Source of the DNA: CAZCQG01 sp964500775
GTDB lineage: Bacteria > Campylobacterota > Campylobacteria > Campylobacterales > CAZCQG01
Assembly: GCA_964500775.1 (NCBI GenBank)
Contig: CAZCQG010000029.1
Location: 1-27,153, forward strand
Length of the DNA: 27,153 nt
Reading direction: 5' to 3'
Below are positions 1-7,513 of the stretch, in pieces. The translations under genes were made by a program, and so were the position numbers. Each line of letters opens with the position of its first letter. Within the stretch, counting starts at the first letter, position 1. The notes beneath the pieces are model-generated. The model searched no databases. It was not told where the DNA came from and saw nothing but the letters and a program-made list of their open reading frames with translations.

Positions 1-246
1 AAAAAAAGTGATAATGTAGATGAACTGAAAAAAACGGGCGATTCTGCAATACATCATCAAATAACCGAGCATTATACTCCCGATTCCAAACGCTATCCAA
101 TTTTGATTCTCTATAAAAATCGGATTAAAATACTCTTTGATTCCATAGTATTTCAAATATCCGTTGATAACCGCCGCAAAAAACGCCACGTCCATCAATA
201 GATAAAAAATCGCACCGAAAAACAGAGAACCGAATAGGATATTCAT
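1..246 (-). CDS. Hypothetical membrane protein, 3' end cut by the window edge
   Basis: An open frame starts with ATG at 246-244 and runs without a stop to the left edge, giving 82 residues of an incomplete protein. The start shares one base with the TAA stop of the upstream YrdC-like gene (TAATG arrangement), so translation is probably coupled. The sequence is very hydrophobic, with about three membrane segments near residues 4-28, 48-66 and 70-82. A short hydrophilic loop (residues 32-48) is rich in Tyr and Asn. I do not recognise the family. It appears to be the third gene of a carB operon. Confidence that it is a gene is fair; its function is unknown. Confidence 0.6.
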   Translation of the reverse strand, partial: MNILFGSLFFGAIFYLLMDVAFFAAVINGYLKYYGIKEYFNPIFIENQNWIAFGIGSIMLGYLMMYCRIARFFQFIYIITFF

Positions 247-683
247 TACCGCAACCTCATTTGTCGCTTCGAGCCGATTTTTAAAATCCTAGAAGCACCC
301 GATGCGCTAAACCCCTTGGCATCTTCGACGAAAATATCGGCACACTCTTTTGCAAAAGATTCGGAGTATCCTTTTGAGGAGAGATTCGCGGAAGTAGAAA
401 AAACGGGGGAGATTTTTCCCAGCAGTCCGTTGTGCCGCATATCTTTTGAGATTCTAAAGCTCTTTCCCAAAAGCACGAACGTAGTTTTGCTCGCACGCCT
501 CACGAGTTTTTTCTTACTATTTGGAATCCGATAAGAAAAGCGATCGAGCTTGTCTGCAGTTTCAATAAAGTTTTTAGCCGCCCCTCTTTGCTTCGCCAAA
601 ACAAGAGCGTCTCTACTTTTTGACAAGAATCCGACCGTCGTATCGCTCTGTGCCAAAATAATAGCCTCCTCTTTTACTACCAT
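246..683 (-). CDS. Short Sua5/YciO/YrdC (TsaC-like) domain protein
   Basis: This 145-residue protein keeps landmarks of the YrdC fold. An N-terminal segment, LAQSDTTVGFLSKS, matches the substrate-binding strand usually read as PTDTVYGL. A KxR motif (KQR) follows, and there is a late STSAN motif. YrdC proteins make threonylcarbamoyl-AMP for the tRNA t6A modification, but they are normally about 185-210 residues or longer, so this is a compact version of a kind I associate with Campylobacterota. The ATG at 683 overlaps the carB stop (TGATG). A TTG one codon upstream is possible but less likely. Whether it is the cell's real TsaC or a paralogue with another role cannot be decided here. Confidence 0.75.
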   Translation of the reverse strand: MVVKEEAIILAQSDTTVGFLSKSRDALVLAKQRGAAKNFIETADKLDRFSYRIPNSKKKLVRRASKTTFVLLGKSFRISKDMRHNGLLGKISPVFSTSANLSSKGYSESFAKECADIFVEDAKGFSASGASRILKIGSKRQMRLR

Positions 684-3600
684 CAATACCCCAAATAATC
701 CTGCAACGCCGTTGCACTCATACTATCGCTGTTTTTAATATCTTTTATCGCCTCTGCAGCGGCATATGCCGCTGCTATAGTCGTGAAGTAAGGAATATTG
801 CATCTTAGTACCGTATAGCGTATCTTCCTCGCATCATCCTTGCTTGCTTTATTATCACTCGTATTTATAGCGAGCGCAATGTCGCCGTTAGTCATCATAT
901 CTTCTATATTCGGGCGTCCTTCGCTAATTTTAAGCACTACTTTTGATGGTATACCCGAGCGCTCCAAGATCGTATGCGTGCCGCCGGTCGCATATATCTC
1001 AAAACCTAGCTCGGCAAATGCTTTCGCTATGGAAGGTGCTTCATCTTTATCGTGATCGCTTAGCGAGATAAAAAGTTTCCCGCTTTTAGGGAGCTTGTTA
1101 TGTGAAGCACTTTGGGCTTTGGCAAAACTCAGTCCAAAACTTCCGCTAAGCCCCATTACCTCGCCCGTAGATTTCATCTCAGGTCCCAAGAGGAGGTCGG
1201 CTCCGGGAAGTTTATTAAATGGAAATACCGATTCTTTTACGGCGATATGGTCTTGGATTTTTGGTTTCAATACGCCGTTCTCTTCATACACTATCTTGTT
1301 TCTGTCATAAAAGCTAAGCGCCTCTTTGAGGTTCCCTTGCCACATCACCCTTGTAGCGACTTTCGCCATAGGAATCCCCGTAGCCTTGGAAGCAAACGGC
1401 ACGGTTCGGCTCGCCCTCGGATTTACTTCGATGAGATAGAGCTTCCCTTCGTGAATAGCGTATTGGATATTCATTAGCCCTTTGACGCCGAGTTTGAGTG
1501 CGATATTTTTCGTCGTGCTTTCTACCTCGGCAATGAGTTCTTTGCTTAGCGAAACAGGCGGCAAAGAACACGCGGAATCGCCGCTATGTATCCCCGCCTC
1601 TTCGATGTGTTGCATCACCGCACCGATATATACGAGTTCGCCGTCGCTGATAGCATCTACGTCTAACTCGATGGCGCGATTCAAAAACTTATCGATAAGC
1701 ACGGGCGAATCCTCGCTCACCGTAACCGCCTCTTTCATATACTGCTGGAGTTCCGATTCGTTATATACGATACGCATAGCTCGTCCGCCTAGTACGTAGC
1801 TAGGGCGCACCAAAACGGGGTAGCCTATTTCATTGGCTATTTTTACGGCATTTTCTTCGGTAAACGCCGTCCCGTTCTCGGGTTGTAAAAAGCCGTTTTG
1901 ATTCACGAAATCGGAGAATTTCTCCCTATCTTCGGCAGTATCAATCACTTTTGCGCTTGTTCCGATGATATTTGCCCCCAGTGCGGTGAGGTGTTTGGAG
2001 AGCTTGAGCGGCGTTTGTCCGCCGAAATGGACGATCACTCCATCGGGCTTCTCTAGCTCGATAACTTCTCTAACGTGTTCTAGGTCGATAGGCTCGAAAT
2101 ACAATACGTCGCTGGTATCGTAATCGGTCGAGACGGTCTCGGGGTTGCAGTTGTACATAATGGAGCGCATCCCCATATCTTCGATAGCAAAACTCGCGTG
2201 TACGCAACAGTAGTCAAACTCGATTCCCTGTCCGATTCTATTGGGACCGCCGCCGATAATGAGTACTTTTTTTCTCGTATCTGCATTATCGGGTTCATAG
2301 CCGTCTTCGCATCCATCCGTGATCTTGGTGCTAGAGTAGAGATAGGGGGTGAGGGCTTTAAACTCTGCGGCACACGTATCCACTTCGTTGTATTTTAGTC
2401 CGATACCAAGTCTTGTTCTCGCATCATACACATCCCGCTCATTGATCTCTAGCTTCTCTTTTTTGGCGATGAGTTTTGCGATCATCTTGTCGGAGAATCC
2501 GTAGCTTTTGACTGTTCTAAAAAGTGTCTTATCCTGCAAAAGCTCCACATCGATTTGTGATTCTAGATCGATTATTTGCTTGAATTGATTCAAAAACCAT
2601 TTGTCGATTTTGCTTAGCTCATAAATCTCGTCTACGCTTAGCCCCTGCCTAAAACCGTCTGCGATATAGAGGCTTCTATCGGCATTAGGTCGGCGTATCT
2701 CTTTTTTGATTTGCTCCAAATCGGAACTAATGGAGTTAAAACCGAACAATCCGTTTTCCAAAGAACAGAGCGCTTTTTGGAACGATTCTTTAAAAGTTGC
2801 GCCGATAGCCATAACTTCGCCGATAGATTTCATTGAAGTGGTGAGGGTGTTGTTAGCCAATGGGAATTTCTCAAAAGCGAATCTTGGAATCTTCGTCACG
2901 ATATAATCGATAGTCGGCTCGAAACTCGCAGGCGTGCCCGTGATGTCGTTGGTGATCTCATCGAGCGTATAACCTACTGCAAGCAATGTCGCCACTTTTG
3001 CTATCGGATAGCCCGTGGCTTTACTCGCCAATGCGGAGCTTCTAGAGACCCTTGGGTTCATCTCGATGACGATCATTCGACCTGTTTCGGGATTGATAGA
3101 AAACTGTACGTTGCTCCCGCCCGTATCCACGCCTATCTCTCGTAAAATCTTAAACGAAGCGTCCCGCATATGCTGATACTCTTTGTCCGTGAGGGTGAGC
3201 GCCGGAGCGATAGTGATCGAATCTCCCGTATGCACCCCCATAGGGTCGAGATTCTCAATAGAACAAACGATGATACAGTTATCCTCCCTATCTCGGATAA
3301 CCTCCATCTCATACTCTTTCCAACCAAGGAGCGATTCTTCGATGAGGATTTCATTTATCGGGCTGGCTTCTAACCCTTTTTTGGCGAGGCTTTCAAACTC
3401 CTCTATATTATATGCCACACCGCTTCCGCCGCCGGCAAGTGTAAAGGATGCACGGATAATGAGGGGGAATCCGATATTTTTTGCCGCATCCATAGCCTCT
3501 TCCATATTATAGGCATATTGACTCACGGGCAAGTCCATACCGATTTTTAACATCGCTTTTTTAAACTCTTGTCGATCTTCACCTTTTTTTATCGCTTCGG

Positions 3601-3952
3601 GATTTGCTCCTAGAAATTTTATCCCTTCAAGCATCCCTTTTTCGTGCATCTTCATAGCGATATTGAGTGCGGTTTGTCCTCCCATCGTAGGGAGTATCGC
3701 ATCCACTTTCTCTTTTTTGATGATGTCGCTTACGATGTCTTCGGTGATAGGCTCGATATATGTCCTGTCGGCAAACTCGGGGTCGGTCATAATGGTAGCG
3801 GGATTAGAGTTTACCAACACCACTCTGTACCCTAAAGACTTGAGCGTCTTTGCCGCTTGCGTACCCGAATAGTCAAACTCACACGCCTGACCGATGACGA
3901 TAGGACCCGAACCTATCAACAAAATAGTTTTAATATCTTCTCTTTTTGGCAT
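683..3952 (-). CDS. carB: Carbamoyl-phosphate synthase large subunit
   Basis: CarB makes carbamoyl phosphate from bicarbonate, ATP and ammonia delivered by the CarA glutaminase, for arginine and pyrimidine synthesis. The protein (about 1089 residues, normal length) shows the duplicated synthetase layout. The first half begins TILLIGSGPIVIGQACEFDY and the second contains IIGGGPNRIGQGIEFDYCC. Each half has an ATP-grasp domain with the expected VRPSYVLGGR-type and NPRxSR motifs (EMNPRVSR, EVNPRASR). The C-terminus is an MGS-like regulatory domain (IYATGGTHTILE). I chose the ATG at 3952 (MPKREDIK) because a GAGG lies 9 bases upstream; an ATG five codons earlier lacks a good site. carA is not in the window. 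The next two genes overlap its end. Confidence 0.97.
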   Translation of the reverse strand: MPKREDIKTILLIGSGPIVIGQACEFDYSGTQAAKTLKSLGYRVVLVNSNPATIMTDPEFADRTYIEPITEDIVSDIIKKEKVDAILPTMGGQTALNIAMKMHEKGMLEGIKFLGANPEAIKKGEDRQEFKKAMLKIGMDLPVSQYAYNMEEAMDAAKNIGFPLIIRASFTLAGGGSGVAYNIEEFESLAKKGLEASPINEILIEESLLGWKEYEMEVIRDREDNCIIVCSIENLDPMGVHTGDSITIAPALTLTDKEYQHMRDASFKILREIGVDTGGSNVQFSINPETGRMIVIEMNPRVSRSSALASKATGYPIAKVATLLAVGYTLDEITNDITGTPASFEPTIDYIVTKIPRFAFEKFPLANNTLTTSMKSIGEVMAIGATFKESFQKALCSLENGLFGFNSISSDLEQIKKEIRRPNADRSLYIADGFRQGLSVDEIYELSKIDKWFLNQFKQIIDLESQIDVELLQDKTLFRTVKSYGFSDKMIAKLIAKKEKLEINERDVYDARTRLGIGLKYNEVDTCAAEFKALTPYLYSSTKITDGCEDGYEPDNADTRKKVLIIGGGPNRIGQGIEFDYCCVHASFAIEDMGMRSIMYNCNPETVSTDYDTSDVLYFEPIDLEHVREVIELEKPDGVIVHFGGQTPLKLSKHLTALGANIIGTSAKVIDTAEDREKFSDFVNQNGFLQPENGTAFTEENAVKIANEIGYPVLVRPSYVLGGRAMRIVYNESELQQYMKEAVTVSEDSPVLIDKFLNRAIELDVDAISDGELVYIGAVMQHIEEAGIHSGDSACSLPPVSLSKELIAEVESTTKNIALKLGVKGLMNIQYAIHEGKLYLIEVNPRASRTVPFASKATGIPMAKVATRVMWQGNLKEALSFYDRNKIVYEENGVLKPKIQDHIAVKESVFPFNKLPGADLLLGPEMKSTGEVMGLSGSFGLSFAKAQSASHNKLPKSGKLFISLSDHDKDEAPSIAKAFAELGFEIYATGGTHTILERSGIPSKVVLKISEGRPNIEDMMTNGDIALAINTSDNKASKDDARKIRYTVLRCNIPYFTTIAAAYAAAEAIKDIKNSDSMSATALQDYLGY

Positions 3953-3989
3953 AGAAAACAACCTCATTCTTTGTTCGTAATTTTTTACT

Positions 3990-3995
3990 ATTATA
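3990..3995 (-). promoter_or_regulatory. carB: Probable -10 box of the carB operon
   Basis: The minus strand reads TATAAT at 3995-3990, about 38 bases before the chosen carB start. It lies in a T-rich stretch without a clear -35 box, as is usual for the main sigma factor in Campylobacterota. It is the only perfect match in the carB-SQR divergent gap on this strand. Confidence 0.6.
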
Positions 3996-4130
3996 CAAAA
4001 TAACCGCTTTACCGCCCTTTAGATTCTCTCTTGCCGAATTCGCAACGATTTCAAATACTACTTATAAATATTTCTAAAACTTACGCTTCTATAAGGTATT
4101 AATTTTATTTATATTTAAACTTATAGGCAA

Positions 4131-4136
4131 TATAAT
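4131..4136 (+). promoter_or_regulatory. Probable -10 box of the sulfide:quinone oxidoreductase gene
   Basis: A perfect TATAAT lies 28 bases before the SQR start, preceded by an AT-rich stretch. A strong AAGGAG ribosome site follows at 4154-4159. No operator is evident. Confidence 0.6.
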
Positions 4137-4163
4137 CTTCCCGACACAATTTAAAGGAGTTAA

Positions 4164-5618
4164 ATGGCACGAGTAGTTATTCTTGGAGCCGGGGTTTCTG
4201 GGCACACCGCAGCACTATTTGCCAAAAGAAAACTTGGTTCGAATCACGAAGTTATCGTAGTTTCCCCTAATAGCAAGTGGAATTGGATTCCATCAAATAT
4301 TTGGGTGGGCGTAGGAAGAATGAAGCCCGAGGAGGTCTATTTTGAACTCGCTCCGGTATATGCAAAGCAAGGTATTGAGTTCAAACAAGCAAAAGCACTA
4401 AGCATCCATCCCGAAGGCGAAGGAAGTGAAGGTAAGCCTTTTGTAACCGTAGAGCATACGAGCGAAGGGAAGGCGGGCGTAACCGAAAAGATAGCGTATG
4501 ACTATCTCATAAACGCAACCGGTCCTAAACTCAACTTTGCCGCAACCGAAGGTCTTGGACCTGAACACCATACGGTTTCGGTATGTACCTACGGACACGC
4601 CGAAGAGGCAAACAAACACTTCAGAGAAGCGATCGAAAAGATGAAAGCCGGTAAAAAACAAAAATTCCTTATCGGTACGGGTCACGGTATGTGTACCTGC
4701 CAAGGAGCGGCGTTTGAATACATCTTTAACATCGACCACGAACTAAGAAATCTAGGTCTTAGAGACAAAGCCGAGCTTACTTGGATCTCCAACGAATATG
4801 AACTCGGTGATTTCGGTGTAGCGGGTATGCACATAAAAAGAGGCGGCTATATCACAAACGGCAAAATTTTTGCGGAATCACTCTTTACCGAAAGAGGATT
4901 GCATTGGATCACGCGAGCGCACGTCAATAAAGTAGAAGCAGGTGTCGCGCATTATGAATCTTTAGACGGTTCGCAGAACAAAGTAGAGTTTGATTTTGCG
5001 ATGCTTATCCCTCCGTTTGCCGGCGTAGGAATAAAGGCGTTTGATAAAGAGGGTGCTGATATAACAGCCGAGGTTTTCGCGCCGAACGGCTTTATGAAAG
5101 TCGATGCCGATTATACCGCGAAACCGTTTGAGGAGTGGAAAGCAAGCGACTGGCCGAGAAAATATCAAAACCCGAAATACAGCAATCTTTTCGCTTGCGG
5201 TATCGCATTCGCTCCTCCTCACCCGATCTCAAAACCGCAAAAATCGCCGAACGGCACGATGATATTCCCGACTCCGCCGAGGACGGGTATGCCTTCAGCC
5301 ATAATGGGTAAAGCAGTAGCGCTAAGTATCGCCGATATGATAGCAGGCGCAAAAGCTCCGACACATGAAGTCTCTATGTCTGAAATGGGTGCTGCGTGCG
5401 TGGCGAGTGCAGGAAAAGGGCTATTTAACGGGACAGCGGCATCTATGACTATGTATCCGGTAGTGCCCGATTTTGACAAATATCCCGAATACGGCAGAGA
5501 CGTAGACCTCACAACAGGTGAGATTGGAACGGCGGGTCATTGGATAAAAGAGATACTACACTATATGTTTATCTACAAGGCAAAAGCAAAACCGTTTTGG
5601 TTCTTGATACCGGAATAA
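4164..5618 (+). CDS. sqr: Sulfide:quinone oxidoreductase-type flavoprotein
   Basis: A 484-residue FAD-dependent oxidoreductase. SQR oxidises sulfide to polysulfide or sulfur at the membrane and passes electrons to quinone. The N-terminus has the dinucleotide motif GAGVSG (residues 8-13) and a second FAD motif ATG (118-120). Cysteines sit where SQR carries its redox-active ones: Cys141 in SVCTYGHA, Cys179 in CTCQGAAFEY (Cys177 is adjacent) and Cys345 in LFACGIAFAPPH. The C-terminal part contains the TPPRTGMPSAIMG segment typical of the family and ends in an amphipathic tail (KPFWFLIPE) that could touch the membrane. It has a perfect -10 box, a strong ribosome site and a 50-codon gene downstream. 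The SQR type (I-VI) was not resolved, and a flavocytochrome-like relative is the alternative. Confidence 0.85.
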   Translation: MARVVILGAGVSGHTAALFAKRKLGSNHEVIVVSPNSKWNWIPSNIWVGVGRMKPEEVYFELAPVYAKQGIEFKQAKALSIHPEGEGSEGKPFVTVEHTSEGKAGVTEKIAYDYLINATGPKLNFAATEGLGPEHHTVSVCTYGHAEEANKHFREAIEKMKAGKKQKFLIGTGHGMCTCQGAAFEYIFNIDHELRNLGLRDKAELTWISNEYELGDFGVAGMHIKRGGYITNGKIFAESLFTERGLHWITRAHVNKVEAGVAHYESLDGSQNKVEFDFAMLIPPFAGVGIKAFDKEGADITAEVFAPNGFMKVDADYTAKPFEEWKASDWPRKYQNPKYSNLFACGIAFAPPHPISKPQKSPNGTMIFPTPPRTGMPSAIMGKAVALSIADMIAGAKAPTHEVSMSEMGAACVASAGKGLFNGTAASMTMYPVVPDFDKYPEYGRDVDLTTGEIGTAGHWIKEILHYMFIYKAKAKPFWFLIPE

Positions 5619-5658
5619 GAATACATCTAAGCATGCAAAAATAAATTAGGAGATATTT

Positions 5659-5811
5659 ATGGAATCAAATAAAAAAGCGTACGAACAAGCGTACTATCCG
5701 CCAAACCCTACCGGCTTTACGAGATTTATGAGAAAATGCCTCATTTGGCAGTTCATAAGATTCGTAGTCATCAATCTCAAGATGCTCAAAGTCATCGCGA
5801 AATCTCACTAG
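5659..5811 (+). CDS. Small cationic protein downstream of SQR (50 aa)
   Basis: A 50-codon ORF begins with ATG at 5659, behind a good AGGAG ribosome site (5648-5652), 40 bases after the SQR stop. No promoter is evident in the gap. The N-terminal half is Tyr/Pro-rich and polar (AYEQAYYPPNPTGF). The C-terminal half is a basic, hydrophobic stretch (CLIWQFIRFVVINLKMLKVI) with Arg and Lys at intervals, as in an amphipathic or single membrane helix. There is no signal peptide and no family I recognise. Its position suggests a partner or membrane anchor for SQR, which is inference only. It is followed by a hairpin at 5826-5846. Confidence 0.65.
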   Translation: MESNKKAYEQAYYPPNPTGFTRFMRKCLIWQFIRFVVINLKMLKVIAKSH

Positions 5812-5825
5812 TTACTCCGAGTCGT

Positions 5826-5846
5826 AGCAGAGGAAACACCTCTGCT
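5826..5846 (+). terminator. Hairpin after the SQR unit, possible terminator
   Basis: A perfect 8-bp stem (AGCAGAGG / CCTCTGCT) with a 5-base loop lies 15 bases after the small ORF. It is not followed by a T-run, so it is either a weak intrinsic terminator or an RNA 3'-end stabilising hairpin. It separates the SQR unit from the SRP RNA. Confidence 0.5.
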
Positions 5847-5880
5847 CTACTCCAATAAAAAAGCAAATATTTATCTTTTT

Positions 5881-5890
5881 TATGTAAAAT
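5881..5890 (+). promoter_or_regulatory. ffs: Probable -10 region for the SRP RNA precursor
   Basis: The segment TATGTAAAAT lies in a T-rich stretch upstream of the SRP RNA and would place transcription start near 5897. The match to TATAAT is imperfect. No other promoter-like element lies between the upstream hairpin and the RNA. Confidence 0.4.
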
Positions 5891-5938
5891 TGCATCTCTT
5901 CAAAGGTGAGCTTTGAGGATTTATTCGGAATCTTCAAA

Positions 5939-6042
5939 GCTCTTCTTTAGACCTGTGCAATAGATTTTAGAGGCACCGCTTCAGGGTGGGAACACAGCAG
6001 AGCACCTCTATTTTTATGTGCCGCAGGTATCTGAAGGGGGGC
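5939..6042 (+). ncRNA. ffs: Signal recognition particle 4.5S RNA
   Basis: This RNA binds Ffh (SRP54) for membrane targeting of nascent proteins. The tip of its hairpin has the conserved domain IV layout: UCAGG (5981-5985), a 3-bp stem GUG/CAC closing a GGAA tetraloop (5989-5992), and AGCAG (5996-6000). This is the same arrangement as CAGG-UCC-GGAA-GGA-AGCAG in E. coli. Flanking arms pair outwards: UAGAGG with CCUCUA, CCUG with CAGG, and GCUCUUCUUUAG (5939-5950) with the segment ending GGGGGGC at 6042. This gives a single long hairpin of about 104 nt, normal for a small bacterial SRP RNA. Exact ends are inferred from pairing. Both the upstream leader and the downstream flank contain segments complementary to parts of the RNA. 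Confidence 0.87.
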
Positions 6043-6074
6043 GCTAATCCTCCTAAAATCTAATTTACTTTTAG

Positions 6075-6080
6075 TATAAT
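6075..6080 (+). promoter_or_regulatory. Probable -10 box of the speE-coaE-dapF operon
   Basis: A perfect TATAAT lies 36 bases before the speE start. A TTAGGA ribosome site follows at 6105-6110. It sits directly after the SRP RNA, so the RNA and the operon appear to be separate transcription units. Confidence 0.6.
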
Positions 6081-6116
6081 CCCCGTTAATTACAATCAAA
6101 ACATTTAGGACTTCTT

Positions 6117-6908
6117 ATGTGGATCGTCAGCTCAGAAGACAAAGTATTTCAAACCGAATTTCAAATTAACTCGCAAATCTATAATCTTACTACCGAAAAC
6201 GGCAACAGAATCGATGTATTCGATAGCAAGGAATTTAACAAAGTATTTCTCATAAACAACAAAGAGGTCGTGCTCGATTCTCTAAGCTTTATCTACGCCG
6301 AGACGCTTTCACACCTCCCCGTTTGCTCCCACCACAATCCGAAAAAGATCTTGCTTGTAGGCTCTTCGACTTCCTTAGTAGCGATGGAGTTAGCAAAACA
6401 TAAAAACTTGACTATCGACTTCAAGCCGCTTGACGGAGAGCTATTGCTAGCGCTAGATAATTTCGGTATAGGGAAAAAAGTATGCGAAAGGATGCAAAAT
6501 ATCAACCTGCTCTCTTCTATAGATTCATCCAAAAAATATGACGTGATTATCTATGATGCCCTTTTTGACGAGAATTGCAAAAATCTCGCGCAAAATTCTC
6601 TAAGCGAGGACGGACTCATAGTCGCCGGTATCTATGATTTGGTTTTGGACAAAGAGAAAAACGGAGTGATTTTTGAAGAACTATTTTCCTATGCTAGCGT
6701 CAGTATCCCGTTCTATCTCCACTTTAATCCCACCTACCCTAAAAGCTACGTACTCTGCAGTAAAAAATACCACCCCGTAGCCGATATGAACTTCCAAAGA
6801 GCAGAGATGATAGAGGGGTTGAAGTACTACAATAGATATATTCACCAAAGCTGCTTCGAGATGCCGAAATTTATCCTACAAAAATATAAAGGGCTTTTAA
6901 AACAGTGA
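6117..6908 (+). CDS. speE: Spermidine synthase-like protein, divergent epsilon type
   Basis: A 263-residue protein resembling the SpeE (polyamine aminopropyltransferase) proteins of Helicobacter and relatives. It shares the MWI start, the overall length and the C-terminal YYNRYIHQSCFEMPK block, which corresponds to YYNxDIHxAxFxLPK. It has a Rossmann-type methyltransferase fold: strand-loop KILLVGSSTS (77-86), then DFKPLDGELL (101-110) and DVIIYDALFD (142-151). The nucleotide loop lacks the usual GGGDGG sequence and the catalytic DxxxP segment is altered, as is common in this lineage. Substrate identity is therefore less certain than the family. It leads an operon with coaE (4-base overlap) and dapF. 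Confidence 0.75.
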   Translation: MWIVSSEDKVFQTEFQINSQIYNLTTENGNRIDVFDSKEFNKVFLINNKEVVLDSLSFIYAETLSHLPVCSHHNPKKILLVGSSTSLVAMELAKHKNLTIDFKPLDGELLLALDNFGIGKKVCERMQNINLLSSIDSSKKYDVIIYDALFDENCKNLAQNSLSEDGLIVAGIYDLVLDKEKNGVIFEELFSYASVSIPFYLHFNPTYPKSYVLCSKKYHPVADMNFQRAEMIEGLKYYNRYIHQSCFEMPKFILQKYKGLLKQ

Positions 6909-7513
6909 ATCCTTTTACAAACGCTATCGTTATCACGGGCGGTATCGGGAGCGGTAAAAGTACCGTAGGCTCTATAATCAAACTTTACGGCTATACCGTT
7001 TTATCCGCCGACAAAATATCCTCGGAGACTATCATGCTCGAAGAGGTGGTAGAAGAGATAAAAAAAGAGTTCGGCGAAGAATTTATCCACAACAAAGTAG
7101 TCGACAAAGAAGCGCTCGGGAAACATATTTTTGCCGACGCACTCGCTAGAAAGAGACTTGAAAACATTATGCACCCTAGAATCAAACAAGAGATTCTTCG
7201 ACAAAGTGCCGAACAAGAATCTTACCAAGTCCCATACTTTATAGACATACCCCTCTTTTTTGAGACAAAGAGTTACGACATTAAAAATATTCTCCTAGTA
7301 TATGCCGACAAAGAGACACAAGTAAAAAGGGTAGTGCTCCGCAATAAAATCGGTGAAGATGAGGCAAAAAAAAGGGTAGAATCCCAAATCAGCAACGAAG
7401 AAAAACGTGCGCTTGCAACATTTGTAATTGATAACACAAAGGACTTAAAACACCTCCAAATTGAGGTGGAGGCATTTCTAAGAGAATTAAGGAGCGGAAA
7501 TGTTTTACGCTAA
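6905..7513 (+). CDS. coaE: Dephospho-CoA kinase
   Basis: CoaE phosphorylates the 3'-hydroxyl of dephospho-CoA, the last step of coenzyme A synthesis. The 202-residue protein has the P-loop GGIGSGKST (12-20), the following ADKIS segment with Asp36, IMHPRIK and a lid region (VVLRNKIGEDEAKKR), all as in the family. It starts with GTG at 6905, overlapping the speE stop (GTGA), so translation is coupled. Its 3' end overlaps dapF by 14 bases. Confidence 0.93.
   Translation: MNPFTNAIVITGGIGSGKSTVGSIIKLYGYTVLSADKISSETIMLEEVVEEIKKEFGEEFIHNKVVDKEALGKHIFADALARKRLENIMHPRIKQEILRQSAEQESYQVPYFIDIPLFFETKSYDIKNILLVYADKETQVKRVVLRNKIGEDEAKKRVESQISNEEKRALATFVIDNTKDLKHLQIEVEAFLRELRSGNVLR

Noticed and set aside
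5908..5942. Hairpin before the SRP RNA as a terminator of the SQR unit
   Set aside because: No T-run follows the stem and its 3' arm merges into the SRP RNA itself, so a leader structure is more likely.
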